This document shows, piece by piece, positions 8,381 through 18,095 of a stretch of 28,251 nucleotides of DNA. Source of the stretch: XYD12-FULL-36-8 sp041739035 (GTDB lineage: Bacteria; Bacteroidota; Ignavibacteria; Ignavibacteriales; Ignavibacteriaceae). The notes beneath the pieces are model-generated. The model was not told where the DNA came from, ran no database searches, and was given only the letters and a program-made list of their open reading frames with translations. The translations under genes were made by a program, and so were the position numbers. The stretch spans positions 1 to 28,251 of the forward strand of contig JBGSOQ010000053.1 of assembly GCA_041739035.1 (NCBI GenBank), given 5' to 3'. The first letter of the stretch is position 1. Each line of letters begins with the position of its first letter.

Positions 8381-8490
8381 AGGCGGTAAAAATACTTAAA
8401 TGAACTTAGATTCCCAAAAAAAGTGCGTAATAGCTGAGGATTTTGGAGCTGGTTTTGTTTGAATTCGTTGAAAATTGATAGTTCAGAGGC

Positions 8491-10158
8491 CTATTCTATC
8501 TCTTGTCCGCCTAGTTCATTGATGATCGCATCAATTAGTGGATCTTTATTCATACTTGTTTTTTTGGGGGGTTTTTCTTCACTTCTTAGGTGGACTTCAG
8601 GTTCTTGTGGATCGCCCGTACTCGCAAATTGAAGTAAAAGTTTTCTGCCAAAAATGTCCATTACTTTTTTATTTATGTAATCTTGATTTCGCTTCAGAAG
8701 ATATTGGCCATTTGCATCTGCACCGGAAACTTTTAGTTTATTACCTTGAAGATTCATTGGTTGTAGATTTTTAATCATTGGGCCAAAGATCAGCGATCTT
8801 TCCTCGCTAATTGAATTTACAAAACTCTCCCATTTCTTAATGATGCCATCAAAATCAGATATCTCGCTAAGCATAATATCCTTAACTTTTTCTGCAACCT
8901 CATTTGGGTGAGCTGAGAATTTGTTTTGTGTTATCGGAGGTTGTTTCATTTCAGAAAAACTTTTTGCTGGTCGATCCGATGAATATTTTGAAGTTGAGGT
9001 TTCTGATAAAAATAGTGGAGCGTTATTCTGATCACTACCAAGCTTTGTAATTATTTCACTTAAGGTAGAAGTTCTTTCCAGTCCCACCAGATGACTTAAG
9101 GCAATTTCAATTTTTAACTTATGATTCTGGCTGAAACGTAATTCTTGCTGAACTTTGGTTAAGAAATTAAGTAAACGCAAAACGTCATTGACTGTAAACT
9201 TCTCTTCATATTCGGTGTAACGGAGCTTATTAGCTTCCGCAGTTTCAATGAGATCTGTTTTTTTGTTAAGAAGAACAGTTAATATATTTCTGAAGTGTTC
9301 GAGCAGACCTTCCATGAAGTCAATAAAGTTCCAGCCATTTTCGTAAATCTCATTGGTAATCTCAAATACAGTTTTGAAATTTTTCTCCAGCACAGCATCA
9401 GAAATTTTGAAGTAGATATCATCATCAATTAGGTTGAGCATTTTGGATACGGTAACAGGATCGATTTTTTTATCACAGAAAGCAACAACCTGGTCAAAGT
9501 AACTTTCAGCATCACGCAAAGAGCCATCCGCTTTTTTTGCAATTATGCTGAGGGTCTTATCATCAATCTTTATTTTTTCGGTATCGGCTATATTTTTTAG
9601 TGCACTTTTAATAGTGTCAAGATGAATTCTCCTAAAATCGAAACGCTGGCAGCGTGAAATAATTGTAAGCGGAACTTTATGAACATCTGTTGTGGCAAAA
9701 ATGAAAATTGTGTGTGATGGAGGTTCCTCAAGGGTTTTCAGGAATGCGTTGAAGGATTCCTTTGTGAGCATGTGAACTTCATCGATTATGTAAACTTTAT
9801 ACTTACCCTTAGTCGGAGCATATTTAACCGACTCGCGCAATGTTCTTATTTCATCAATTCCGCGGTTGGATGCGCCGTCAATTTCAATAATATCTAAGGA
9901 TTGGTTTGAATGAATATCCTTGCAGAGTTCACATTCGTTGCAAGGTTCGGTGTCTTTAGGATTTAAGCAATTCAAAACTTTAGCAAAAATTCTTGCTGTG
10001 CTGGTTTTCCCAACTCCGCGCGGACCGGTAAATAGATATGCATGAGCAATTCTGTTGTTGCGAATAGAATTTTGCAGCGTGGTAGTTATGTGTTCCTGCC
10101 CGATTAGCTCGCTGAATTTTTTTGGACGCCATTTTCTTGCTGTTACAACAAAATCCAT
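8491..10158 (-). CDS. dnaX: DNA polymerase III subunit gamma/tau
   Basis: Clamp-loader ATPase subunit of the replicative DNA polymerase (555 residues). Visible: Walker A GPRGVGKT (45-52), four zinc-binding cysteines (64, 73, 76, 79), Walker B IIDEVHM (124-130), EEPPSHTIFIFATTD (about 143-157) and the SRCQRFDFRRI sensor region (about 167-177). A domain-III helical region follows (to about 360), then a less conserved C-terminal part for holoenzyme contacts. The gene lies 17 nt downstream of the fRMsr gene and is probably cotranscribed with lon. An A5C6A7 run near the 3' end (8559-8576) is slippery in principle but too close to the stop to make a distinct gamma form. Confidence 0.96.
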   Translation of the reverse strand: MDFVVTARKWRPKKFSELIGQEHITTTLQNSIRNNRIAHAYLFTGPRGVGKTSTARIFAKVLNCLNPKDTEPCNECELCKDIHSNQSLDIIEIDGASNRGIDEIRTLRESVKYAPTKGKYKVYIIDEVHMLTKESFNAFLKTLEEPPSHTIFIFATTDVHKVPLTIISRCQRFDFRRIHLDTIKSALKNIADTEKIKIDDKTLSIIAKKADGSLRDAESYFDQVVAFCDKKIDPVTVSKMLNLIDDDIYFKISDAVLEKNFKTVFEITNEIYENGWNFIDFMEGLLEHFRNILTVLLNKKTDLIETAEANKLRYTEYEEKFTVNDVLRLLNFLTKVQQELRFSQNHKLKIEIALSHLVGLERTSTLSEIITKLGSDQNNAPLFLSETSTSKYSSDRPAKSFSEMKQPPITQNKFSAHPNEVAEKVKDIMLSEISDFDGIIKKWESFVNSISEERSLIFGPMIKNLQPMNLQGNKLKVSGADANGQYLLKRNQDYINKKVMDIFGRKLLLQFASTGDPQEPEVHLRSEEKPPKKTSMNKDPLIDAIINELGGQEIE

Positions 10159-10175
10159 TTTTATCTTATCACCAC

Positions 10176-10664
10176 TTAAAAAATTTCTTTTGATAAAAAA
10201 TTACAAATTTGTTCTAGGTAAACACCATCTGTTTCGTTAAATGAATGTAACTCTGTGCTGTCAAGATCTAAAACACCTAAAAGTCTATTTTCCTTTAGTA
10301 AGGGAACTACAATTTCTGATTTAGAATCCACATCGCAGAAAATATGACCTGGATACTGATGAACATCCGGCACAATGACTGTTTTTTTCAATTGTGCTGA
10401 ATTACCACAAACACCCTTACCAATTTCGATATTTGTGCAAGCAACTTTTCCCTGAAATGGTCCGAGATAAAGTTTTTTCCCATCAAATAAATAAAAACCA
10501 ACCCAGCTTATTTTATCAAAAGTTTGTTTCAAAGCCGCTGTTACATTAGCAAGATTTGAAATAAGATTGTCTTCTTTAAGTACAAGCGAACTAAGCTGTT
10601 GGTAAAGAAGCTTGTACTTTTCATCAGTAGTTGAATTGCTGTCAGAAATTATTATATCAGTCAA
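10176..10664 (-). CDS. msrC: Free methionine-(R)-sulfoxide reductase (GAF domain)
   Basis: A 162-residue single GAF-domain protein of the fRMsr family, which reduces free methionine-R-sulfoxide. Three cysteines (76, 86, 110) occur in VACTNIEIGKGVCGNSA and PGHIFCDVDSKSEIVVPL. Their spacing (10 and 24) matches the catalytic and resolving cysteines of E. coli YebR/fRMsr. The region WVGFYLFDGKKLYLGPFQGK precedes them as in the family. The only in-frame start is TTG at 10664, without a clear Shine-Dalgarno and 6 nt from the lon stop, so translation is probably coupled to lon. Placing an antioxidant repair enzyme beside Lon fits a protein-quality theme (inference). Confidence 0.88.
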   Translation of the reverse strand: MTDIIISDSNSTTDEKYKLLYQQLSSLVLKEDNLISNLANVTAALKQTFDKISWVGFYLFDGKKLYLGPFQGKVACTNIEIGKGVCGNSAQLKKTVIVPDVHQYPGHIFCDVDSKSEIVVPLLKENRLLGVLDLDSTELHSFNETDGVYLEQICNFLSKEIF

Positions 10665-10670
10665 AATAAA

Positions 10671-13103
10671 TTATTTTTTCTTTTTAGATGATTTACTACT
10701 TTTTAATGATAATTTTAGATCAGGAATTACGTATGAAACAGCCGATGCTACAGAATCAATGGGAATGATTCGAAGTCCATCTTTAACCTTTTCGGGAATT
10801 TCAGCTAAATCAATTTCATTATCTTTGGGAATAAGTACAGTTTTTATTTCGTTTCTTTTTGCAGCTAATAATTTTTCATTCAGTCCGCCGATTGGTAAAA
10901 TATTTCCTCGCAAAGTAATTTCACCTGTCATAGCAACATCATTTAATGCGGATTTTCCGCTTACAGCAGATAACATAGCCATTGCCATTGTTATTCCTGC
11001 AGATGGACCATCTTTGGGAATTGCACCTTCCGGCAAATGAATATGAACTTCTTTACCTTTATAGAAATCGGGATTCAGGCCAAACATTTTTGCTTCTGAT
11101 CTTAGGTAGCTTAATGCGGCTTGTGCTGATTCTTTCATCACATTCCCTAGCTGACCTGTTAATGTAAGCTTTTCCGAACCATTCATTATTGTAACATCAA
11201 CATTTAAAAGCTCACCGCCAACACTAGTCCAGGCTAATCCCGTAACACTTCCAATCTTTTTTTCGTTGATATGCCTTAAATGTCTGAATCTGGGAATCTT
11301 GAGATATTCTTCAACTTTATTTTCATCAACTACAAATTTACTTTTCAGTTTTGCTTTACCATTTGAAGACTCTTTTACGACGATATCTTTAGTAAGCTTT
11401 CTAAAAACTGAAGCTAATTCTCTCTCGAGATTACGAACTCCGGCTTCGCGCGTATAATCTGAGATAATTTTTTTAACTGCAGCATCTGTAATTGATACCT
11501 GTTTCTTGGCAAGGCCATGAGCATCAATTTGCTTTGGTATGATGTGTCGTTTTGCGATTTCCATTTTATCATACTCAAGATAACCGGGCAGTTCGATGAT
11601 TTCCATTCTATCCTGAAGCGGCAGCGGGATATTGTAGCGAACATTTGCGGTTGTAATGAACATTACTTGTGATAAATCATAATCTACTTCAAGATAATGA
11701 TCATTGAATGTATGGTTCTGTTCGGGATCTAAAACTTCGAGCATTGCAGATGAAGGATCGCCCCTAAAATCCATGCTCATCTTATCAATTTCATCAAGCA
11801 GCATTACGGGGTTTATTGTTCCGGCTTTCTTCATTGATTGAATAATTTTACCCGGCATCGAACCAATGTAAGTTCGTCGATGCCCGCGAATTTCGGCTTC
11901 ATCTCTAATCCCGCCTAAGCTTATTCGAACAAACTTTCTTCCTAGCGCCCTTGCAATAGATTTACCAAGTGAAGTTTTGCCGACTCCGGGAGGTCCGACA
12001 AAGCAAAGAATCTGCCCGCGCATAGTCTTAACTAAATTTAGCACGGCGATATGTTCGACGATTCTCTCCTTCGGTTTTTCAAGTCCAAAGTGATCTTCAT
12101 CCAAAATTTTTTGAACGTGTTTTACATCAAGATTATCTTTCGTTCTGTTTGACCACGGAACATCGATAAGCCATTCAAGGTAATTTCTAATAACAGTTGA
12201 TTCAGGCGACATCGACGGAGTCTTTTTAAGCTTGGTAAATTCTTCCGTAGCCTTTGTTTCTGCTTCCTTTGGCATTTTCGCTTTTTTAATGCCGTTTCGA
12301 ATCTTAGCAAACTCGGGTGTTGTATCTTCGTCATCACCAAGTTCATCCTGAAGAATTTTTATCTGTTCCTGGATAATAAATTTGCGCTGGGTCTTGGCAA
12401 TATTTTCCTGGACTTTGTTATCAATTTCTTTTTCAATCCGCAAAATGTCGATTTCAGAATTCAGTATTTTTATTACTTCGTAAAACTGCTCCTTAATATC
12501 AACTTTTTGAAGTATGGTTTGCTTTACGTCAATTTGCTGGCTGATGTTAGCGGCAACATAAAACAATTTGCGGTCAGGCTCTTCAATATTATCAAATGCA
12601 CTAACAGCTTCATTTGGAATATTGCGATTGATCTTAACATAATCTTTGAAGAGCTGGGACATCTGTCGTACAAGCGCATTCATCTCATGATCGTTTTCAT
12701 AAGATGGAACAATAATTTCAATTTTTCCCTCAAAAAACTGTACTTCATCAGTGAATTCAGTTATTCTGCCTTGAAGCAAACCATCAACAAGAATTTTAAT
12801 CAATCCATTAGGCAGCTTTAATATTTGGATAATTTTGGCAATGGTTCCGTCTGTATAAATATCTTCCTTTTTAGGATCTTCAATACTCGATTTTTTTTGA
12901 GCTGAAAGAAATATGTACTTTGTATTTTCTGAAGCATAATTAGCGGCTTTAATTGATTGCTCTCTTCCAACTAGCACCGGGAAAATCATGTAAGGAAAAA
13001 TTACAATATCTCTTAAAGGAAGTATCGGTAAAATCGGGGGAATACTATCTAATATATTATTTTGAACTGATTTTTTATCATCAATCTTTTCAGATAAAGC
13101 CAA
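10671..13103 (-). CDS. lon: ATP-dependent Lon protease
   Basis: Lon degrades misfolded and regulatory proteins in the cytoplasm. Order: N-terminal substrate domain beginning LPILPLRDIVIFPYMIFPVLVGRE; helical linker; AAA+ ATPase with Walker A GPPGVGKTSLGKSIARALGR, pore segment GGIRDEAEIRGHRRTYIGSMPGKII and Walker B MLLDEIDKM; and a C-terminal serine protease with catalytic Ser in EGAIPKDGPSAGITMA and the downstream Lys in GNILPIGGLNEKLLAA. I place the start at TTG 13103 because GGAG lies 6 nt upstream. A longer frame from TTG 13154 lacks any ribosome binding site and precedes non-conserved sequence. Length is then 810 residues. It heads the lon-msrC-dnaX run. Confidence 0.96.
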   Translation of the reverse strand: MALSEKIDDKKSVQNNILDSIPPILPILPLRDIVIFPYMIFPVLVGREQSIKAANYASENTKYIFLSAQKKSSIEDPKKEDIYTDGTIAKIIQILKLPNGLIKILVDGLLQGRITEFTDEVQFFEGKIEIIVPSYENDHEMNALVRQMSQLFKDYVKINRNIPNEAVSAFDNIEEPDRKLFYVAANISQQIDVKQTILQKVDIKEQFYEVIKILNSEIDILRIEKEIDNKVQENIAKTQRKFIIQEQIKILQDELGDDEDTTPEFAKIRNGIKKAKMPKEAETKATEEFTKLKKTPSMSPESTVIRNYLEWLIDVPWSNRTKDNLDVKHVQKILDEDHFGLEKPKERIVEHIAVLNLVKTMRGQILCFVGPPGVGKTSLGKSIARALGRKFVRISLGGIRDEAEIRGHRRTYIGSMPGKIIQSMKKAGTINPVMLLDEIDKMSMDFRGDPSSAMLEVLDPEQNHTFNDHYLEVDYDLSQVMFITTANVRYNIPLPLQDRMEIIELPGYLEYDKMEIAKRHIIPKQIDAHGLAKKQVSITDAAVKKIISDYTREAGVRNLERELASVFRKLTKDIVVKESSNGKAKLKSKFVVDENKVEEYLKIPRFRHLRHINEKKIGSVTGLAWTSVGGELLNVDVTIMNGSEKLTLTGQLGNVMKESAQAALSYLRSEAKMFGLNPDFYKGKEVHIHLPEGAIPKDGPSAGITMAMAMLSAVSGKSALNDVAMTGEITLRGNILPIGGLNEKLLAAKRNEIKTVLIPKDNEIDLAEIPEKVKDGLRIIPIDSVASAVSYVIPDLKLSLKSSKSSKKKK

Positions 13104-13251
13104 ATTTTTCTCCAATATGTTATCTAATTTTATTTCGCATTGAAAATATATCAAAATTAGAAGGGCCTAACAAGGAAGGAAAATGTATGCTTAATCATGA
13201 TAGTTTGTAACTTTGTAGTGTAGTTTAATTTCAATAACTAAATTGTTTTTT

Positions 13252-14022
13252 ATGATTGAAGACATTATTAATATTTCCAAAGAGTCGGGTGAGCTGATTC
13301 GTTCAAAGTTTAATACAAATTTTAATTTAGAATTTAAATCCAACGAATCTGATCTAGTGACTGAAGTTGATAAAGCATCCGAAAAAATTATTCTCGATTT
13401 TATCAAGAAGAAATATCCGACTCATGGAATAATCACTGAAGAGGGAGGAACATCGTTATCAAAGTCAGAATACAATTGGGTAATTGATCCACTAGACGGA
13501 ACAACAAATTTTGCTCATGGATTTCCAATGTTTGCCGTATCAATCGGATTGCAAAAAAATGGTCGAACAATTGCCGGGGTTGTTTATGATATTATGCAGA
13601 ATGTTATTTATTCCGCCGAAGCTGGAAACGGGGCTTTTGAGAATGATAAAAAAATTAATGTAAATGATAATGCAAATCTCAGACGCGCCTTACTTGTAAC
13701 TGGCTTTCCATACGATGTGGCTGAAAATCCCGAAAATGCATTGGGGAAATTTGTAGCTTTTACCAAAGCTTCACGCGGAATTAGAAGGTTAGGCTCTGCG
13801 GCCATTGATTTTTGCTATGCAGCAAAAGGCGTGTTCGATGGTTTCTGGGAAGTTCATCTGAAGCCGTGGGATATGTGTGCAGGTAAACTGATTGTGGAAG
13901 AAGCCGGAGGATTAGTTACAGATTTTGAAGGGAATAAAATCGATATATTTTCAAAAAAAATATTGGCAACCAACGGCAAGATACACAATGCGATGATTGA
14001 AATTCTTAAATCGAACCCTTGA
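13252..14022 (+). CDS. suhB: Inositol monophosphatase family protein
   Basis: Mg2+-dependent phosphatase (256 residues from ATG 13252). Both family motifs are present: WVIDPLDGTTNFAHGFPMFAVSIGL, with metal-binding DPLDGT, and the C-terminal WDMCAGKLIVEEAGGLVTDFEG. The acidic TEEGG ahead of the first motif supplies another metal ligand. Such enzymes hydrolyse inositol-1-phosphate or related sugar phosphates; in E. coli SuhB also joins rRNA antitermination complexes, so the substrate is not fixed. A TTG at 13243 would add three residues, but the ATG is preferred. A TAACTTTG at 13208-13215 resembles the Bacteroidota -7 element. It is divergent from lon and convergent with the AEC carrier. Confidence 0.92.
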   Translation: MIEDIINISKESGELIRSKFNTNFNLEFKSNESDLVTEVDKASEKIILDFIKKKYPTHGIITEEGGTSLSKSEYNWVIDPLDGTTNFAHGFPMFAVSIGLQKNGRTIAGVVYDIMQNVIYSAEAGNGAFENDKKINVNDNANLRRALLVTGFPYDVAENPENALGKFVAFTKASRGIRRLGSAAIDFCYAAKGVFDGFWEVHLKPWDMCAGKLIVEEAGGLVTDFEGNKIDIFSKKILATNGKIHNAMIEILKSNP

Positions 14023-14029
14023 CTAATTT

Positions 14030-14977
14030 CTATATCAGCCCTAGACTTTTTAGAAATATTATCCCAATTGCGAATGTAATTACTGAACCAATTGTAGATA
14101 TTAAAACAATATTTCCTGCAAGTTTTGAATTTGCTCCCATTGCCTCCGCCATTATAAAACTGACGATCGCTGTCGGACAAGCAAACATCACGAACATAAT
14201 TCCTAAATCATCGCCTCTGAATCCGAATAAGTACGCTCCGTAGGTCAAAACTAATGGAATCACGATTATTTTTATTAAAGATGCAGTGAAAGCAAGTCCC
14301 GAGGCTTTCTTAATATTTTCAAGATTAAGTGATCCGCCAATACCAACCAAAGCCAAAGGCAAAGCAAGATCCGAAAGAAAAGTCCCTGTTGATAAAATCA
14401 TTTGCGGCAATTGAATTTTTAAGTAAGAAAAAGGCAAAGCAATTATTACTGCTAGTATTAGTGGATTCAAAATAATGCTAATTAAAGACGATCGTAAATT
14501 CACTTCTTTTTCTTTTCTTAATGGAATGGTTAGCACGATTACTGCAAGTACATTATAAAGCGGCAGTACAAAAGCCAGAATAATCGATGCTTTTCCAAGA
14601 GCTGAACTACCTAAAAGATTAGAAATTATTGCGAGACCAACAATAGCATAATTACTTCTGTATGCACCCTGAATAAAAACTCCTCTATTTCTTCCATCTT
14701 TAATGAAAGGAATGCTTGCAAACCAGATTATTAGATAGGTGATTATTGTTCCGGAATAGATGTAGGCGATTTGGCCAAATTCTAGGGCTTTGGAGAGATC
14801 AAGATTTATTATTTTGAGAAAGATAAAAACGGGCAGCGAAACATTAAAGACAAACTTTGATGTGACTTCTACAAAATTTTCATTAATTATTTTTAACCGT
14901 TTTGATAAGTAGCCGAGTGCAACCACTAAAAAAACCGGCGCGACTATGTTGGCAGTAAATATTATGTTATCGATCAA
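14030..14977 (-). CDS. AEC (auxin efflux carrier)-family transporter
   Basis: An integral membrane carrier of 315 residues with about ten hydrophobic segments in two halves separated by a charged loop (RKEKEVNLR, about 155-163). The N-terminus, IVAPVFLVVALGYLSKRLKIINENFVEVTSKFVFNVSLPVFIFLKI, and the segments QGAYRSNYAIVGLAI and MFVMFACPTAIVSFIMAEAMG are typical of bacterial AEC proteins (malonate, malate or auxin-type efflux). The substrate cannot be read. The first start is TTG at 14977 with no clear Shine-Dalgarno, so the start is uncertain by a few residues. The 3' end converges with suhB, 7 bp away. Confidence 0.9.
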   Translation of the reverse strand: MIDNIIFTANIVAPVFLVVALGYLSKRLKIINENFVEVTSKFVFNVSLPVFIFLKIINLDLSKALEFGQIAYIYSGTIITYLIIWFASIPFIKDGRNRGVFIQGAYRSNYAIVGLAIISNLLGSSALGKASIILAFVLPLYNVLAVIVLTIPLRKEKEVNLRSSLISIILNPLILAVIIALPFSYLKIQLPQMILSTGTFLSDLALPLALVGIGGSLNLENIKKASGLAFTASLIKIIVIPLVLTYGAYLFGFRGDDLGIMFVMFACPTAIVSFIMAEAMGANSKLAGNIVLISTIGSVITFAIGIIFLKSLGLI

Positions 14978-15210
14978 TTCTTAAAAACTTTCTAAATTGA
15001 ATTATTTACTCACAAATTTAAATTCCAATATAATGCATTTTAGTAAATGATAAGGGCAAAAATTACAATGATCTTAGGTGTTAAAAATTTAAGATAGCAT
15101 GTTAAATAATGCAAAAATGTTTGATACTAACAAAATCTATTTTACATGTTTACGTCCAATTTACTTAACGAAAAAAATTGCTGATGAGAGACCATGCAAC
15201 TCCTATTTGT
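14978..15210. other. Intergenic, AT-rich, nothing recognised
   Basis: This 233-bp gap between the maturase stop and the AEC carrier start has no gene, hairpin or repeat shared with the rest of the window. It presumably holds the AEC promoter, which I could not place. Confidence 0.4.
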
Positions 15211-16419
15211 TCAATTATTATTGCTATTCCATCGCATCACATTTGCCGGAGGCCTCTGCTGTCCTAACTCATTCTCCATGAAGTGCATATATGGTGCAAT
15301 ATGGCTAAAGAATTTTTTATACCCGTGACACAAATAATTCAAATCTGGTTCACCATCAGGTGAAGTTATGAACCTATTTTTCGGACAACCACCGTTGCAT
15401 GCAAATTTAAAATCACACTTTTTACAGAATTTGGGAAGTGTGTCTCTTTTATCGTTTCCAAATTTTTGCTGCTGATAAGAATATACGAGTGATTTTAATT
15501 CCTGCTGTTGTACATTTCCTAAAAAGTACTTTGGTAATACATAATGATCGCATGAGTATAAATCTCCATTGTGCTCAATTGCAAGAGCACTTCCACAGGT
15601 TTCGGCAAAAATACACAGGCTGGAAGGCAGTTGACACCAACTTTCGAGAGCCACGTCAAATGTCTGAACAAAATATTTGCCTACATCATTCTTAACCCAA
15701 TAATCAAAAATTTCACAAAGAAAATTACCGTATTGTTCTGATTCAACAGACCATTCACTAACTATTGTAGGAAAATTCATGCTTTTTATTGGATTAAGAT
15801 GATTATTCTGTATATCGAAACTCCTCTTCTCAACAGCAGGAATAAATTGCATGTATCTGCTCCCAATTTCTTTTAAGAAATTGTAAACTTCCAGTGAGTG
15901 ATAAGAATTTTTTCGATTAACAACTGCAAGAGTGTTAAATTCTACATTGTGTTTTTTAAGATAGTAGATTCCATTTATAACTGAATCAAATGTTGATTTT
16001 CCGGTTTTACCTGTTCGATAAAAATCATGCAGGTATTTTGGTCCATCAATTGAAATTCCCACTAGAAATGTATTCTTGGCAAAGAATTCACACCATTTAT
16101 CGTTTAATAGCATTCCATTTGTTTGGAACGCATTCTCAATTTTTTTACCGTTAGAATATTTTGCTTGTAGTTCAATCACCTTCTCAAAGAAACCTAATCC
16201 TGCTAAAGCCGGTTCGCCGCCTTGCCATGTAAAATTAACTGTTTCAACTTCCTGACCCTCGATATATTGTTGAATGAAAATCTCCAAAACATCATTGGGC
16301 ATTATCCACGATTTTTCCGTTGGATAAAGTTTTTCTTTTTCAAGATAGAAGCAGTATTGGCAATTAATATTGCAAATAGGGCCAATAGGTTTTGCGATTA
16401 TGCTAAAAGAATTATTCAA
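15211..16419 (-). CDS. Anaerobic sulfatase-maturating enzyme (radical SAM, SPASM)
   Basis: Oxidises a sulfatase active-site Cys or Ser to formylglycine without oxygen (402 residues). The radical-SAM motif CNINCQYCFYLEKEKLYP (Cys16, 20, 23) is the anSME form, and GISIDGP supplies the conserved Asp region. A C-terminal SPASM domain has CGSALAIEHNGDLYSCDHYVLPKYFLGN, then CKKCDFKFACNGGCPKNRF and a final LCHGYKKFF, enough cysteines for two auxiliary 4Fe-4S clusters. The start is TTG at 16419, since the next Met follows the cluster motif. It lies 15 nt downstream of a sulfatase with the matching Cys-type motif, so this pair very likely forms an operon and an enzyme-substrate pair. Confidence 0.93.
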   Translation of the reverse strand: MNNSFSIIAKPIGPICNINCQYCFYLEKEKLYPTEKSWIMPNDVLEIFIQQYIEGQEVETVNFTWQGGEPALAGLGFFEKVIELQAKYSNGKKIENAFQTNGMLLNDKWCEFFAKNTFLVGISIDGPKYLHDFYRTGKTGKSTFDSVINGIYYLKKHNVEFNTLAVVNRKNSYHSLEVYNFLKEIGSRYMQFIPAVEKRSFDIQNNHLNPIKSMNFPTIVSEWSVESEQYGNFLCEIFDYWVKNDVGKYFVQTFDVALESWCQLPSSLCIFAETCGSALAIEHNGDLYSCDHYVLPKYFLGNVQQQELKSLVYSYQQQKFGNDKRDTLPKFCKKCDFKFACNGGCPKNRFITSPDGEPDLNYLCHGYKKFFSHIAPYMHFMENELGQQRPPANVMRWNSNNN

Positions 16420-16434
16420 ATAATAATGTTCAGA

Positions 16435-18024
16435 TTATTTTGTCGGATCAGTATCGCCATATTTTTTTTGCAGTTTATCAAGCTCGGTTTTCAACTCAGC
16501 GATTACGTTTAAATATTTTGGTTCATCATAAATATTATTGATTTCGTTAGGATCGTTTTCCAAATCATATAATTCCCAGCTATCAATGTCGTTATAGAAA
16601 TGGATAAGCTTATAGCGCTGGGTACGGATTCCGTAATGACACTTCACATCATGCCAGCCATGTGGATATTCATAGTAATGATAATACATTGAAGTACGCC
16701 AATCATCTATTTTTTTACCATGAGTAATTGACCGGAAAGATTCGCCCTGCATTTCAATCGGAATATCTACTCCGGCAAAATCAAGAAATGTTGGCGCAAA
16801 ATCTAAATTCAAAACCATCTCTTCAGATATTTGATTTGGTTTTATTTCTTTTGGATAACGCATAAGCAGAGGCATGCTGAGTGATTCTTCATACATAAAT
16901 CGTTTATCGTACCAGCCATGCTCGCCAAGATAAAATCCTTGATCGGATGTGTAAATGACGATTGTATCTTCAGCCAATCCTGAATTATCAAGATAATCAA
17001 GCAGCCTGCCCACGTTTTCGTCGACCGAAAGAATGCAGCTCAAGTAGTCTTTTATGTATCGTTGATATTTCCATTCTGAAAGTTCTTTCCCTTTCAAGTT
17101 AGCTTCTTTAAATTTTTTATTTATTGAATCGTAGTGAGCATCCCATGCTTTTCTTTGCTCAACGGTTAACCGCTCATACATTTTTTGCCAAGAATTTTCT
17201 GCTTCGGCAGCAAATTTTGAACTTCCACCGGTTCCCGTTTCCTTTTCGTAGTATTCCTTTTTTAGCTTCAAGTCGTGTGATAAATACATATCGTCTATTC
17301 TCATATCAGCGCTTTCGGCTGCCTTCCGATTTTTATAATCATCATAGAAAGTTTCCGGAATGGGTAAGTCCCTATCATCATAGGCATTCATGTGTTTAGC
17401 ATCCGGCATCCAATTTCGATGCGGTGCTTTATGATGTACCAACAAGCAAAAAGGTTTGTCGGGATTTCTTCGGTTTAAAACATCAATGGCTTTGTCAGTA
17501 ATAATATCAGTAGTATAACCGGTATATTTTTTTTCTACCCCATTTTCAATAAATCTTGGGTTGTAATATTCGCCCTGATCAATTAAAATCTGCCAATCAT
17601 CAAATCCGATAGGGTCAGATTTCAAATGCCATTTACCTACGATATAAGAACTATAACCGGCTTTTTGCAGCTGTTTGATAAACGTCATTTGCCTGCCGTC
17701 AAATTCATCCCTGTTGTCGCGCAAACCATTTTTATTGCTGTATTTTCCGGTCAGCATTGTGGCCCTGCTTGGTGCACAGATAGAGTTTGTAACGAAACTA
17801 TTTTTGAAAAGGATTCCTTCCCGGGCTATTCGATCAATATTTGGAGTATTAATTAAGCTTTTATTATAACAGCTAATTGCATTTTCGGCATGGTCATCAC
17901 TCATGATGAACAGAATGTTAGGTCTCTTCATTTTCATATCAAATGAAGAAAACAAAATTGGCACAGTTAGACCGATGGTTCCTGCTCCCGCTGTTTTAAT
18001 GAATTCTCTTCGTGTATAGCTCAT
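16435..18024 (-). CDS. Secreted Cys-type sulfatase with Tat signal
   Basis: Formylglycine-dependent S1-type sulfatase (529 residues). The N-terminus SYTRREFIKTAGAGTIGLTVP is a twin-arginine signal (Arg5-Arg6), so the protein is exported folded and matured in the cytoplasm. The modification motif is CAPSRATMLTGK with Cys83. Metal and substrate residues appear in FIMSDDHAEN (about 40-48), HHKAPH and TSDQGFYLGEHGWYDKR. The C-terminal part, with YHYYEYPHGWHDVKCHYGIRTQRYKLIHFY and DLENDPNEINNIY, resembles polysaccharide or glycosaminoglycan sulfatases (iduronate sulfatase-like), but the substrate is not decided. The ATG follows GAGAAAG. Directly upstream of its maturase. Confidence 0.93.
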   Translation of the reverse strand: MSYTRREFIKTAGAGTIGLTVPILFSSFDMKMKRPNILFIMSDDHAENAISCYNKSLINTPNIDRIAREGILFKNSFVTNSICAPSRATMLTGKYSNKNGLRDNRDEFDGRQMTFIKQLQKAGYSSYIVGKWHLKSDPIGFDDWQILIDQGEYYNPRFIENGVEKKYTGYTTDIITDKAIDVLNRRNPDKPFCLLVHHKAPHRNWMPDAKHMNAYDDRDLPIPETFYDDYKNRKAAESADMRIDDMYLSHDLKLKKEYYEKETGTGGSSKFAAEAENSWQKMYERLTVEQRKAWDAHYDSINKKFKEANLKGKELSEWKYQRYIKDYLSCILSVDENVGRLLDYLDNSGLAEDTIVIYTSDQGFYLGEHGWYDKRFMYEESLSMPLLMRYPKEIKPNQISEEMVLNLDFAPTFLDFAGVDIPIEMQGESFRSITHGKKIDDWRTSMYYHYYEYPHGWHDVKCHYGIRTQRYKLIHFYNDIDSWELYDLENDPNEINNIYDEPKYLNVIAELKTELDKLQKKYGDTDPTK

Positions 18025-18095
18025 GATCTTTCTCTATTTGTTGATCATAAAATAGACTCATTTGCTGAAACATTTAAGCAATATTATTTTGCTGC

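Noticed and set aside
8559..8576. A5C6A7 run near the dnaX 3' end, and A7 at 9532-9538, as programmed frameshift sites
   Set aside because: The first lies about 25 codons before the stop, and the second inside the ATPase domain. Neither would make a gamma-like product, so they are probably plain homopolymers.
13104..13154. N-terminal extension of Lon from TTG at 13154
   Set aside because: There is no Shine-Dalgarno and the sequence is not Lon-like. The TTG at 13103 has GGAG at 6-nt spacing.
15099..15281. Small plus-strand open frame overlapping the maturase 3' end
   Set aside because: It is antisense to a conserved C-terminus, with no ribosome binding site and no recognisable product.
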